Made by a program: the position numbers and the translations under genes. Source: Anaeramoeba flamelloides (lineage: Eukaryota > Metamonada > Anaeramoebidae). Taken from it: a stretch of 64,000 nucleotides of DNA. Position 1 is the first letter of the stretch, and each line of letters begins with the position of its first letter. The stretch is taken from positions 8,168,501-8,232,500 of the forward strand of contig JANTQA010000008.1 in the NCBI GenBank assembly GCA_027625915.1, read 5' to 3'. This document shows positions 34,201 through 45,600 of this stretch, piece by piece. The notes beneath the pieces are model-generated. The model did not search any database. It saw nothing but the letters and a program-made list of their open reading frames with translations, and was not told the origin of the DNA.

Positions 34201-34824
34201 GAAAAATATATTAACCCCTTAAAAAGTATTGATTTCGATTATAAGTTGAATTTTTCTATGTTTAAAAAATGTATTTTTGGATAATTTGTATTTTAATGAA
34301 TTTAACTGTTTTTCTGGTATTTTTTTTCTTAATTAAAAGAAAAAATTGTTACAAAATCTGTTCTATGAATTAAATAATTATATTTTTTTCAAGTTTTGAA
34401 AATAATTATTGTAATTTTTTTGAAAATACGTAGATTTTTATATACCAAGCTATTTTAAAACTTTGTGATTTTATTTCAAAAGGTTATTTTTGTAGAGTTT
34501 CTTCAAGAATAAAAAGATTTCCTACTTCTTCAAGGAAAATAATTTTTTTGAAATAATAGAGAAATATTTTGATTATCGATCTTTTCGAAAATGAAAAATA
34601 AAATGAATTAAACTTTTATAAACAATAATTAGTTTGTAAAAATTGTATTTAAAGTAAGTTTGATTTTATAACTAATGAGGTTATTATTTGGTTTTTAAAT
34701 TTAAATTTATTGTTCTTTTTTTTTTATTTTGGTTTTAAAATTTTACTACAAATATTTTTGTTATTTTTTAGTAGAAACTTCATTTTATAAATATTGAAGT
34801 TTTCACATCCCTGAAATACGAAAC
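34200..34824. other. AT-rich spacer between repeat R4 and the TTAGGTG-family MITE
   Basis: No gene or recognised repeat in this stretch. Only AT-rich sequence with homopolymer runs. Confidence 0.3.
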
Positions 34825-35300
34825 AAGATTATCTTGTATCATCCTCTTGACTATTTATTATGGTTCGTAGTTGATCGATGTTTGACTTTGTATTAATTTT
34901 AATAGTGGTTTAACTAATGGCAATTTATTTATGTAGTCTGGATTTGATGACTGTAAGCATAATATATTATGAGTTAATATAAATAATAATTTTACTATTA
35001 TTTTTGTATTATCAATTGAAATGTTTATATTATTTTGGTTTATTTGGAACTTTTTTCAAATTATTTTTTTTTTAGGTAATAGAGTAAAAAGTGAAAAGAA
35101 ATTATATTTTTAACCCTATTATCAAAATTCAATAATGAATAACAAGCCAATCTCTGAGTCTGATAAACTTCAATTTGGATTTCGGAAAAAATAAAAAAAT
35201 TGTCATAAATTGACATTTGTAAAACTATTAAAATCCATACCAAGCTGAAGATCGATCACCTAGGAACTTATTTAGCACCCAAGCACGGACTTGCATTTGA
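34825..35300. mobile_element. MITE, TTAGGTG family, decayed copy
   Basis: Left TGGTTCGTAGTTGATCGATG TTTGACTTTGTATT and right CAAGCTGAAGATCGATCACC TAGGAAC are inverted counterparts, and both match the arms of the element at 56988-57441. The ends are eroded, so limits are approximate. Confidence 0.6.
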
Positions 35301-36032
35301 TAATCTATTTTCCAGTTTTAAGGATTGTAAGCCTTAATAATAATTTACACAGACTTTTTTTTTATTTAGTTTTATTCTTTTTTGAAATTTTGTTAGTAAA
35401 CTGAGTTGGGTGTTTGAAAGATTTGTTATTGGGGTGTGGGTATGTTATCAGCTTTTGAAGTTGGTAGAATGATCCAAATCTTAGTGGAATTCAAAAAAAA
35501 CCTAAATCTTGAAAAGCAATAATAAAAGATAAATTTGTTTTTGTTTTTCTGAAAGTCAAATAAACAATACACATCATAATAAATGAGAAAAAAAAAGAAC
35601 CAACAATATTGAAGTGATTGAATTTCTTTGATTCAAAAACATGGGTTATTGGGAGTACTATAGTTTTGAATGGTAAACAAAAAGGTAACAATTTGTCTTC
35701 TTCTTTTTACAAAAGTAATTAGGTATTACAAAAATTCAATATTGTTTTCACTCTTTTTTTAAAAGTCGTTAAGTTATATTGTTTGTGTTTCATTTTTAAA
35801 AGCAATTCAAAAATAGAGAGTTCTTCATAATTCGAACTTCTTTTCAAAAAGTGAAATCATCTCCTTAATCTCAGTTCTATGTGCTTTTCTAAAAACTTTT
35901 AAGAAACACAAATATGAAAAGAATTCTATTTGTGCTTCAAAAAATCAAATTCGACTTGACAAAGATAAAACCTACTCATTTTTTTGTTATTAATAAGAGC
36001 AAAAAATATAAAAAAAAAAAAAACAATTCCAC
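35301..36032. promoter_or_regulatory. Upstream region of the ZZ-reductase gene
   Basis: Non-coding 5' flank. The last 25 bases before the start codon are A-rich (AAAAAAAACAATTCCACATG), the usual leader style here. No specific site can be named. Confidence 0.3.
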
Positions 36033-39000
36033 ATGACTCACATTCCAATAATTGAAATGAAAAAAGCACCGGAAATCAAAACTGAAAAGGTGACTATTGA
36101 AAAACAAAAGTTTGGTATTCAAGTTATCAATTTAAACGAATTACCAATTGTTTGTTATTGTGATCTCTGCCAGAAGCTAATTGAAGAACAAAAGGTCCGT
36201 TATGTCTGCACGGTGTGTGACAATTTTGATGTGTGTAAGGACTGCTATCTGGAAAATGGGCACGATCATCCTGTCTATGTGGAAAGCTACTACAATGAAA
36301 CGCATCAGATCTCCATTAAGCAAGAAAAATTCCTCTCCAGGATGTTTGAAAAAATGTTTAACAATTACCACGATCGTCCGTGTGTGGGGATCTTTAATTC
36401 TGAAAATGAGTTGATCTGGTACAAATATCGTGACATTTTTTATTTAAGTCTCCGGATGTGTAAGGAGATCAAAAAGAAATACCAACCAAAGGAGATGGAT
36501 TTTGTAATTATCGCTTCTGAGAACCGTCTTGAGTGGCTCCTCGCAGACGTTGCGTGCACCTTTTTAGGGATTGCAACAATCCCACTCATGGTGAACGAGC
36601 CGATTGAGAAGATCAAATACATTTATGACCAAATAGAAGGCAAGGCTTTAATTATATGTAGCCAACAAACCAAGAAGGTGTATGAGGAAATGAACTTGCC
36701 AAACATTTGGCTCATGGAGGACTTTGAGATCGATCTGAAATCGCCCGAGGTGCTCGAAGCAAATAAGGACCAGATCCAGGAGAAAATTGACAAGTGGCCG
36801 CAGAAAATGCTTGTTGAAAGCGAAGACGAAACGGTTTATACAATAATGTTTACGTCTGGGACCACAGGCACACCAAAGGGCGCTGTTTTCCACCACTCCA
36901 CATGGAAAAGAAGGGTTGTTGAGAGGCTCGGCATTTCGATGAAGGTGCCGAGGCCGTATTGCATCTATGAATTTACGAACCTGGGCTATTGCTCCACAAG
37001 AGAGGCGTTCCCCATCTGCCTCTTTTATGGGGGGAGGTTTGCAATGTCGCGTGGTGTCGACCATATCTTCGACGAAGTGAAAATTGTGAACCCAACTTTT
37101 TTCTCATCAACCCCAAGGCTATACGAAGTGATTTATTCGCAATATAAGGACGAGCAACTTGAAGGCAAATTAAGTGAAAAGGAATTAAACGCAAAGTATC
37201 GACAGATCTTTGGCAACCGGGTGAAAATGGTTGTCACTGGCGGGGCCAAGACTTCAAAAAAGATTATGCAGTTTTTAAAAACAATTTTTAAAGACATCAT
37301 GGTGAAGGACTCATTTGGTGCCACAGAATGCGGATCGATAACCACGAATTTTAAAAAAGTGAACACAGCAGAGATCAAACTGATCGACTGCCCCGAAATG
37401 AATTACTTTGTCTCGGAGGGCTATGGGGAAATATGTGTCAAATCGAAAGAAATGATCAATGGCTATTATAAAAATGAGCAAGCCACCAAAGAAAACTTCA
37501 CCAAGGACGGCTATTTTAAAACCGGTGACATCGGGAAGTTGATTGACGATCAAATTCAAGTTGTTGATCGAATCAAATTTACGATAAAATTGAGCCAGGG
37601 GGTGTTTTTAAATTTGAATTATTTGGAAGAAATTTTTAAAAATTCTGAGAAAATCTCCCAAATTTTTATCTATTCGAGCACAGAGCATTCCTTTTTAGTG
37701 GCAATAGTAGTCCCCGAGGCAAGGTTTCAAGATTTAACGAAAGAGCAATTTTTGGAAGAAATAAATCGCATCGCACAAGAAAATGATATCAATTCGTATG
37801 AAATACCGAGGGACATTTATTTGGAATTAAAAGATCCCTTTTCTCAACAAAATGGGCTGATGACGGTCTCTGCAAAAAAAAACCGATCCGCGATTTATAA
37901 AAAATATAAATCAATTCTCAATGATCTTTTTGAAAAGAAGAACACAGGCACAACAAATAAAAACAGTAAAAGCAATAGAGTGGTTAACAAGAACGAGTCC
38001 GTGGAAGAAATAATTTTAGATATCTTAAATCTGAAAAATTTGAACGAAGAAAAAAGCATTCATGAATTAGGAGGTGATTCCTTGACAAAAATACGATTAA
38101 GGAACAAAATTAAAAAATGCTATGGTATTTTGATCCCAAAATTTTTGTATTATTTGCCCTCGAAAGATTTCGTGATATTTGTGACCACCCCCGAAGAAAG
38201 AACAAGAATCTACCAGCAATACGAGCAAAAAAAAATAAATTGGGAAACCGAAACAACGCTGCCAATGGGTTATCGGCAATTGGTTTCAAAAGAAAAATTG
38301 GAAACAAATTTGGATTTCCGATCAATTTTTTTAACTGGATCAACAGGATTTCTTGGCAGTCATATATTATTTGATCTGTTGCAAAGAAAAAATATCGAAT
38401 CTGTTTATTGCCTAATTCGGGGCGCAGATCTGAAATCGGCCAAAAAGAGGTTAAATAGAATTTTTAAAAAAAGTAAATTGAAAATGAAAAATTCCAAAAA
38501 AGTTCATATCATTTTGGGGGATTTAACAAAAAGTAATTTTGGAATGCCACAGGAGCAATTTGAAACCTTGGCGAAGGATTGTGATTTAATTATACACTCT
38601 GGCACGCACGTCGATTCTGTCCTGCCTTATTCGGTCTTGAAGGGCGCAAACGTCTATGGCACAAAGCAAGTAATCAAAATGGCATCCCTATATTATACCC
38701 CGATCATTTATATTTCAACGCTAAGCGTATTCTTTAATTCCAGGAATATTAAAAAATCAGCAGATCCTTATCAAGCCACACCTCCTAAAAATGCCAGCGG
38801 ATATCCGCAATCAAAGTGGGTTGCAGAAAACTTGATCCACAAGGCGAGATCCAAATATAATTTGGATATTGCCATTTTTAGGCCTGCATCCATTTTCGCA
38901 AACTCCAAAAGCGGTTATTTGCCAGAAAAGGATTTAGTTTTCAAAATGCTAGCAGGCTTAATTAAAATGAATCTTTTCTTGAAAGACCCAAAATGTTATT

Positions 39001-39383
39001 TGGATTTGATACCAGTTGATTTTTGTTCAAAGACAATTATTGATTTGAGTTTTAATAAATTTGAACAAATTGTAAAATTGCCTGCAATACCTCTCGCAAA
39101 CCCTTCAAATTGCACACTTCTATATTTATTATCCTCATTTGAAAAAACTCAAAAAATATCATTGAACAGATGTGACTACGACCTTTTTAGAAAAAAGTTA
39201 AATAAATCATCAAATGATAACCCTTTAAATACTTTGAAAAATTATTTCTTACGATATTCTTATCCTAAACTTGTCGTGGTAGATTGCTCAACACTTTTAG
39301 ATTTGTTAGAAGACGAAAAGGTGCCCATGATAACTCAAGCTTTATTAGGGAAGGTTTATAAATTAATGAGAAAATTGATTTAA
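36033..39383 (+). CDS. ZZ finger + adenylation + carrier + thioester reductase (CAR-like)
   Basis: 1116 residues in one exon. Residues 43-79 form a ZZ zinc finger (C43, C46, C59, C62, C68, C71, H77, H79). About 95-630 is an AMP-forming adenylation domain: TSGTTGTPKG at 274-283, FGATECG at 428-434, TGD at 497-499, then VDRIKFTIKLSQGVFLNLNY, whose LSQG form is that of carboxylic acid reductases and long-chain acyl-CoA synthetases. About 655-720 is a carrier domain with LGGDSL and the phosphopantetheine Ser683. About 765-1116 is a thioester reductase: NAD(P) loop TGSTGFLG (768-775), STLS at 895-898, and Y924/K928 of the YxxxK pair. Expected chemistry: ATP activates a carboxylic (probably fatty) acid, the carrier thioester is formed and NADPH releases an aldehyde. 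It needs a phosphopantetheinyl transferase from elsewhere. The first 1.5 kb is clearly richer in G+C than the rest. The ZZ fusion is unfamiliar to me. Confidence 0.85.
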   Translation: MTHIPIIEMKKAPEIKTEKVTIEKQKFGIQVINLNELPIVCYCDLCQKLIEEQKVRYVCTVCDNFDVCKDCYLENGHDHPVYVESYYNETHQISIKQEKFLSRMFEKMFNNYHDRPCVGIFNSENELIWYKYRDIFYLSLRMCKEIKKKYQPKEMDFVIIASENRLEWLLADVACTFLGIATIPLMVNEPIEKIKYIYDQIEGKALIICSQQTKKVYEEMNLPNIWLMEDFEIDLKSPEVLEANKDQIQEKIDKWPQKMLVESEDETVYTIMFTSGTTGTPKGAVFHHSTWKRRVVERLGISMKVPRPYCIYEFTNLGYCSTREAFPICLFYGGRFAMSRGVDHIFDEVKIVNPTFFSSTPRLYEVIYSQYKDEQLEGKLSEKELNAKYRQIFGNRVKMVVTGGAKTSKKIMQFLKTIFKDIMVKDSFGATECGSITTNFKKVNTAEIKLIDCPEMNYFVSEGYGEICVKSKEMINGYYKNEQATKENFTKDGYFKTGDIGKLIDDQIQVVDRIKFTIKLSQGVFLNLNYLEEIFKNSEKISQIFIYSSTEHSFLVAIVVPEARFQDLTKEQFLEEINRIAQENDINSYEIPRDIYLELKDPFSQQNGLMTVSAKKNRSAIYKKYKSILNDLFEKKNTGTTNKNSKSNRVVNKNESVEEIILDILNLKNLNEEKSIHELGGDSLTKIRLRNKIKKCYGILIPKFLYYLPSKDFVIFVTTPEERTRIYQQYEQKKINWETETTLPMGYRQLVSKEKLETNLDFRSIFLTGSTGFLGSHILFDLLQRKNIESVYCLIRGADLKSAKKRLNRIFKKSKLKMKNSKKVHIILGDLTKSNFGMPQEQFETLAKDCDLIIHSGTHVDSVLPYSVLKGANVYGTKQVIKMASLYYTPIIYISTLSVFFNSRNIKKSADPYQATPPKNASGYPQSKWVAENLIHKARSKYNLDIAIFRPASIFANSKSGYLPEKDLVFKMLAGLIKMNLFLKDPKCYLDLIPVDFCSKTIIDLSFNKFEQIVKLPAIPLANPSNCTLLYLLSSFEKTQKISLNRCDYDLFRKKLNKSSNDNPLNTLKNYFLRYSYPKLVVVDCSTLLDLLEDEKVPMITQALLGKVYKLMRKLI

Positions 39384-39597
39384 ACTTGGATTTTTCTTTT
39401 GATTTTTTATTTTCGTTTTTTTTTCTTTTCTTTTGCTTTTGCTTTTGCTTTTACTTTTACTTTTTCTTTTTCTTTCCTTTTGTTCCATTTCTGTTTCTTC
39501 TTCTTTTTTTTAAAAAAAATTAAATTTAAAAAAAATGTTCCAAAATCTAAATAAACATTAGAAAATTGAAGTTTTTGTAATTTCTTTTCAAATCAGA
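39384..39597. other. 3' flank of the reductase gene
   Basis: Pyrimidine-rich with tandem GCTTTT/ACTTTT units (39430-39480). A transcript end is likely here but no site is diagnostic. Confidence 0.3.
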
Positions 39598-40110
39598 TAA
39601 TTATTAGTAAAAAATCTTCTTGTTAAACTTTTTTTAGTAAAAGTTGGTTAATAAAAAATCGGTAATACTACTTTCAAAAATTGTGACTCACTTTTTTCTG
39701 TTTTTTTTTTTTTTTGAATTTTTAGATATCAGGTTTTTATATTTTTAGAATGATTTCAAAGAGAATTATTAACAAGATTTAATAATTAGTTGTTCTTGAA
39801 AACTAAAGGATATATATATTTTTTTCAATTTATTCTTTCAGATGAGTCCAATTTTTGAAATTTAAATTCTTTTCCTATCAAAGTGGCTTAGTGGTTTGAA
39901 AAAATAAATTAAATTCGATTAGTTTAATCCAGTATTCTTTTCAGAAATAAAATTTCCGATTTTTAGATCAAATTCAATTTTTTCAAATTTAGTAAATTTT
40001 TTTTTTCTTTTCTTTTTTTTTATTCTTTTTTTTTATCTTTTTTTTCTCATTTTTTTTTTTTTTTTTAAAAAAAAAAAAGTCAAAAAAAAAAAAATCCTTT
40101 GAAAATCCAG
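39598..40110. repeat. Repeat R7: permuted copy of the poly-T MITE
   Basis: 39598-39870 matches 4380-4665 (including CTTTCAAAAATTGTGACTCA and its inverse near 39842). 39920-40110 matches 4055-4330 (TTCCAGTATTCTT, then a poly-T/poly-A core). The two parts are in the opposite order to the 4.0-4.7 kb copy, as if cut from a tandem array. Confidence 0.6.
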
Positions 40111-41617
40111 ATTAACTTTAAATTGAATATTTGTAATTTCTTAAAAAATCAAGACACTTACAATTAAAAAATCATATTCCCAACAATTTTAATTGACAAA
40201 AGAAATTGAGAAATTTTACATCAATGTTTATAACGAAAAGGGACCAAAATTTTTTTAAACAGTTTTATTTTTTTTAGAAATTTCAAGTTTTTTCAGGTGT
40301 ATTTCTTTTAAGAATAGTAACTTTTATCAAAATTTTATCATTTACCTTATTTCTAAACAATCTTATGTTGACTTATTCTTTTAAAAAAAAAGAATTTTTA
40401 TATTATAGCTGGGTGGTTTTTAAGTGAAAATGAGTTTATTATCGTAACTGTTGTTTTTTATGATTCATTTTATATTTTTGAAAAATAGAGGAGAAATAAA
40501 CTTAATAATTAATTTTAAACTTTAATTTTTTTTTTATTAATTGAAATTATTGGATTTCCAATTTTTCAATTCTGTTATGCAAATGAGAATTTGTGTTTCT
40601 TTGTTTATTTTACGTATTTCAATAATACATGAATCTTTCCATGAATTATAATGTTCAAAGTTTTCATATCAGAATTGGGTGTTTCTAAATGGAAAGAGAA
40701 TTGTTTTAATCTGAAAAGCTTGTAAATTTTTAATTATTAACAAAAAGGTAAAAAGTGGGATTATTTTTTTGGAAATTTTTCAAAAACATAATTAAATATT
40801 GAAAATTAATTAATTCAAACGATTAGTATTACCCAAAAAGTGAAATCATATTTTTAATTTTATTTCTATTACTTCATTTGTTAACTATTACGAAAGAAAT
40901 ACTATTTATTCAAATTAAGATTTATAATAAAAGTATAAAATCAAAATCCCTTAATAACTCATTGAAGAATATTTTTTAATAACTTTTATCTGAATTAATC
41001 AATAAAAAACTCGTACTTGATACTTTCAAAATCAAAGAAAATGAATAATTTATTTGAAAATCAAATCAAGGATTAATTTTTTCCGATCTTCCTTATGGAT
41101 TAAATATTTGGATGATTTTTTTTATATTTGTTAAAATAAGATTAATTTAGAAAAGTTACTTGTTCATTAAACAATAAAAAATTCTTAAAATGGAAATTTA
41201 AGAATACTATTTGTTCCAAAATATAATGTACAAAATTTTCAGTTAGCTTTCCAAAAAACATTTTGAAATCATATAGCCTTTCAAATTTTTAATAGTCTTT
41301 AAAGAAGTTTAAATTATTAATTTTCCTAATTAGAATTGGGTTCTTGGATGATTTTTTTTTTAATTCATGGTGTGTGATTTTTTCACAAAGTCGAATGAAA
41401 ATTTTGATCTTTTTATTTTGAAATTAAGGATTATTCTAATTTTATTCCCAGTGGTTATTACTTTTATACCTACAACACGAATTATGAACTCACAAGTATG
41501 TTGAGTTAATAGATCTTGTTAAAATGTAAAATTTAGGTTTTTTTTGAGGAAGGCAAAAAAAATTTATTTTCCAAATCCAAAATTTTTCACTCAAAATTTT
41601 CGACTTCCAAAATGATA
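40111..41617. other. AT-rich intergenic stretch
   Basis: No gene or recognised repeat. Several long T and A runs. Confidence 0.3.
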
Positions 41618-41714
41618 TTGGGAAAATGTCACTCCACTTTATATTGAAGTATGTTAGAGTTGGTGGTGAGTGTAGCCACCTGTTTGAAAAGAAAGTGGAG
41701 TGACATTTTCCCAA
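41618..41714. mobile_element. 97-bp TA-flanked palindrome, mini-MITE
   Basis: TTGGGAAAATGTCACTCCAC at the left and GTGGAGTGACATTTTCCCAA at the right are perfect complements over about 24 bp, with TA on both sides (41616-41617, 41715-41716). The loop contains a second short stem (GGTGG/CCACC). Perfect arms suggest youth. Confidence 0.8.
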
Positions 41715-41716
41715 TA

Positions 41717-42632
41717 TCAAAAAAAATAGCTTTTTATTTTTGCCTTGCTTTGTTGGGATTTTTCGAAAAGCTTTTGGATCAATAAATGATTTTAGCCAAA
41801 ATCTTAAATTGATAAAAATTTGCAATATTTTGACTTTCCCTCAATTCACTATATTTTAAAGGTCTTAATCTAAATACTGCTTTGTATTTCAATGCTCACT
41901 GAGCATAAAATTCAGATAGTCCTTAACAGTAAGAAAAAAATTTATCATTGAATTTAGTTTATTATACATCCAAAAAATCAAAAGAAAAAGATTAAGAAAT
42001 TTTTTACATGAAATTAATTGGTGATATTTTTAACAATGATGATAGATTCCTCCAAATGGATAAAGTGGTTGTTTGGAAATCAAGTTTAATTGAATCTTTG
42101 AAAAAAAATAGCTCAATTGTCTTTGGGAGAAAAAAAAATTAGTGTATTAAACAATATATTTGTTAATAGGCAAAGCATTACGACTCTTGATATTTCTTAT
42201 GGATTATAATCATATAACATAAAATCTTTGTGACTAAATACATTCCGTTGACTTGTGATCACAACTTCCCTCTCTTTACTTTTCTTTAAAGTCTTCTCCA
42301 AAATGTAATTGGTAAAGTTAGCTAAAATGTAATTTTGTTTTTTTCCGTTCAGAAATCAACCTAAAAAAAGTTAAGAACCTTAAAAAATAAATCCCTTTTG
42401 GAAATTTTCATTTTTCAATTAATCTTGACTGAAAAGACGAGAATTGTTCATGAATTGTTCCCCTTCTTATCTCTTTAATTTTCAATTTTTATTTTTTTAT
42501 TTGTGTTTTTTCTTTTTTTTTCTTTTTAAAATTTTTCAAATAAAATATTTATCTTTCACACAAATTAACCCAATAACATTATCCAAATCTTTCATCTTTT
42601 CAAACCAATACCAAAAATATTCTTTATCGAAA
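41717..42632. other. 5' flank of the CH/PH-like gene
   Basis: Non-coding. The frame is open back to 42444, but that part encodes a Phe-rich stretch and is more likely leader sequence than protein. Confidence 0.35.
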
Positions 42633-45600
42633 ATGAGCGAAACAAAAACCAAAAACAAAGACAAAGTCAAAGACAAAGATAAAGACAATGAAAAAGTCAA
42701 AAAAAAAAAAAGATCTCGTAGGAGGAGTGCAATGAAAACACTTCGAACACGGATTCAAAAAAAAAAAACAAAGGAACGAAAAGAAAAGAGCACAGATGTT
42801 TTAAAATGGGTTTCTGAATTACTTCAAGTTCCTGATCTTCGTGAAGAGGATCTTTTTGCATCAAATGCCTTATTTCTAATAAATGCAATAAACTTCATTA
42901 TCCCAACACAGAAATTAAGTTTTGTTTTAACACCATTACTGAACACACAAGTCCAGGAAAATTTAAGGACCTTTCAACAAATACTTATAAATTATTATGA
43001 TTTTAGTTCTGAGAACATTTTTGAAATTCCAGAGCTTATAAACAACCCAGGCAAAATTAAGGAAAAATTTGTGCCAATTCTTCATCTTATCAAAAATGAT
43101 TTCAATGAACATGGGACACGAAAAGTTCTCAATGAGCCAATAAGAAAAATCTATTTAATAGAGGAAGATCTTGATTCTGAAGATGAAATTTGCCAGGAAT
43201 TGCTTTCAAAAAGAGAGAACAGTGCTTCTAATGAAGAAAACAATGAATGCTCATCTTGTGTATTTGAGAACCCTGGCTATAATTTTTTTACTTCAGAAGA
43301 ATCGTTGGATGATCAATTCGATGAAAATGAAGAAAACATTGAATATACAACTGAGGACGATGATGAGGATGACGATGATGATGATGATAATGAATCTCAG
43401 GGAAACGAAAACGGTGAATACAATAATGAATCTGAGGATAACGAAGACGAGATTAAATATGAATACGAAGATGAAGGTGAAGAAAATGAAAATGAATATG
43501 AAGATGATGATGATATCGATGGCGATGATGACAACGAATACGAAGAGGATGATGAAGACCAAATTGAATATGACGAGGATCCTGAAGTTAATAATGATAG
43601 CGAAAGTGATATTGATTATGACGATGATCTTGAAGTTAATAATGATAATGAAAACGATATTGATAACTACAATAACAATGAAAATTATTCCAATTCCAAT
43701 TCCAATTTTGATTCTGATTCTGATTTAAATAATTTAAAAGAAACAAACGAAAACAATGAAAATTATGGGAATATCAATGATGAAGAATATGATAACAATT
43801 CAAACAATAGCCAGCTTTCAATTGATTTCGATTCTGAAATTTCAAAATCTGAAGAAAATAGTGATAATATTGATGATAATGATATTGAAAATGAACTTAA
43901 AAAATTTAACGAACCAGAATTTTGGAGTGACAAATTTAGAGATTCGCTTGAAAAAAAAAATATTCCACTTATAAAACAAAACCAAAGATTAGAAAAAGAA
44001 AAGGAAATCAAAAATGAAAATGAAAGTGAAAATCAAAATATAAATGAAGATGAAGATGAAAATAATACCAAAAATGAAAATGAAAATGAAAAAGAAGAAG
44101 ATGAAATATTAAAGGAAATAAGAATGATTCAAGATAAAAAATTAAAAAAAGAAAAAGAATTAAACCATTTAAAATCTCAAGAAGACGAATTAACAAAAAG
44201 ATTGTCTAGAATATATTTATCCCCAATCAGATTTAATAGTAAAGATAATCATCATACAAAATTATTTCAAAGTAAATCTTCTGAGGTATTTTTTCAAAAC
44301 AGTAATCTCAAACCAAGTTTAAAATCAAATGATAATAAATTAGAAGATAATTCTATTTCAATAAACAAATTTTCAAAAATTCAAAATAATAACAAGAACG
44401 GGAAAGAGGGAGATAAAGAAAAGGGTGGAGAGGAAGAGGAAGAAAACGAGAAAGAAAAAGGGAAAGATAAAGAGAAAGAGAAAAATAAAGAGGAAGAGAA
44501 AAATAAAGAGGAAGAGAAAGAGAAAGAAAACGAGAAAGAGAAAGAAAGAGAAAAAGAAAAAGAAGAAAACAAAGAAAAGGAAAGAGAAAACGGAAATCGA
44601 GAAAGGGATGGTAGGGAAAAAAGGAGGAGAGAAAGAAATGTATTAAGAAAAAGTAAAAGTGCAAACACAAGGTATTTAAAAAAAGAAAATAATCTACAAA
44701 TAAGGATGGGAATAACGGAAAGCCACAAACTGTATCAAGAAAAAAAGAACACCAGAAAGGAGAAAGAAAAAAAGAAAAGAAAAGAAAAAGAAAATGATAA
44801 TAATATAAAAAAAAATAAAGAAGAGAAGAAAACGAAAACAAAAAGAAAAAGTTCCAGAAGAAGTAAAATTTTAAAACATAACAAAGATGATAAAGAAATA
44901 AATATAGATCTAATAAATAAAAATGCATTGGAATATCTTGGCATCAAGGAAAAAAATTATTTTGAACAAAAATATTTTGAAAAATACTTGAGATTAATTT
45001 TAAAAAAAAAAATCTCATTTTCAAGATTAGAAATCTTATTTCTATTAAATTGCTTTGATGGATGGCAAAAAATAAATTTTGATTTAGTTTTAAAAAATAA
45101 AAAAGAAAATATAAAACAATTTTTACTTTTGATCAAAAAAAAATTTGAAAAGGCATATCACGAAAGTGAAAAATGGTGTCGAATAGGAATGTTTGATTTC
45201 CCAATAGAAATTGATAATAGTGGTAATGCGTTATATCGAACTGGTAAAATATGGTTTGAAAAAAAAAAAATAGTTTTGTCTATTGGATCCTTAGGAAAGA
45301 TATTTGAATGTTCATGGAAAAGGGATTTAAAATTAATGATTAATTATGAACATTTAAATCAATGTGTTTTAATTTATCAAAATAAAAAACACATCTCTTT
45401 TCGTTTTAAAAATAAGCACGATAAAAGGATAATTACCTTCTCATTGCTAAGATACATCAATTCAAAGGGGAAGGATGAACTTATTGGAAATAATCCCGAT
45501 CTCAAAGAAAGTGTAATAACACAAGAGCATTTATACCCTATAATCTTGCCACCACCTTTGCAGATAAACTCGAAAAATCAACAATTTTTAGTAAACCAAA

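Noticed and set aside
36177-38374. Many open frames opposite or shifted within the reductase gene
   Set aside because: The GC-richer stretch has few stops in all frames; only the plus-strand 36033 frame shows domain motifs.
43171-43974. Plus-strand Met/Ile/Lys-rich frames in the acidic part of the same gene
   Set aside because: Frame-shifted reading of GAT/GAA repeats.
44353-44947. Minus-strand frames rich in Phe, Leu and Ser opposite the CH/PH-like gene
   Set aside because: Mirror of the Lys/Glu repeat coding; no independent motif.
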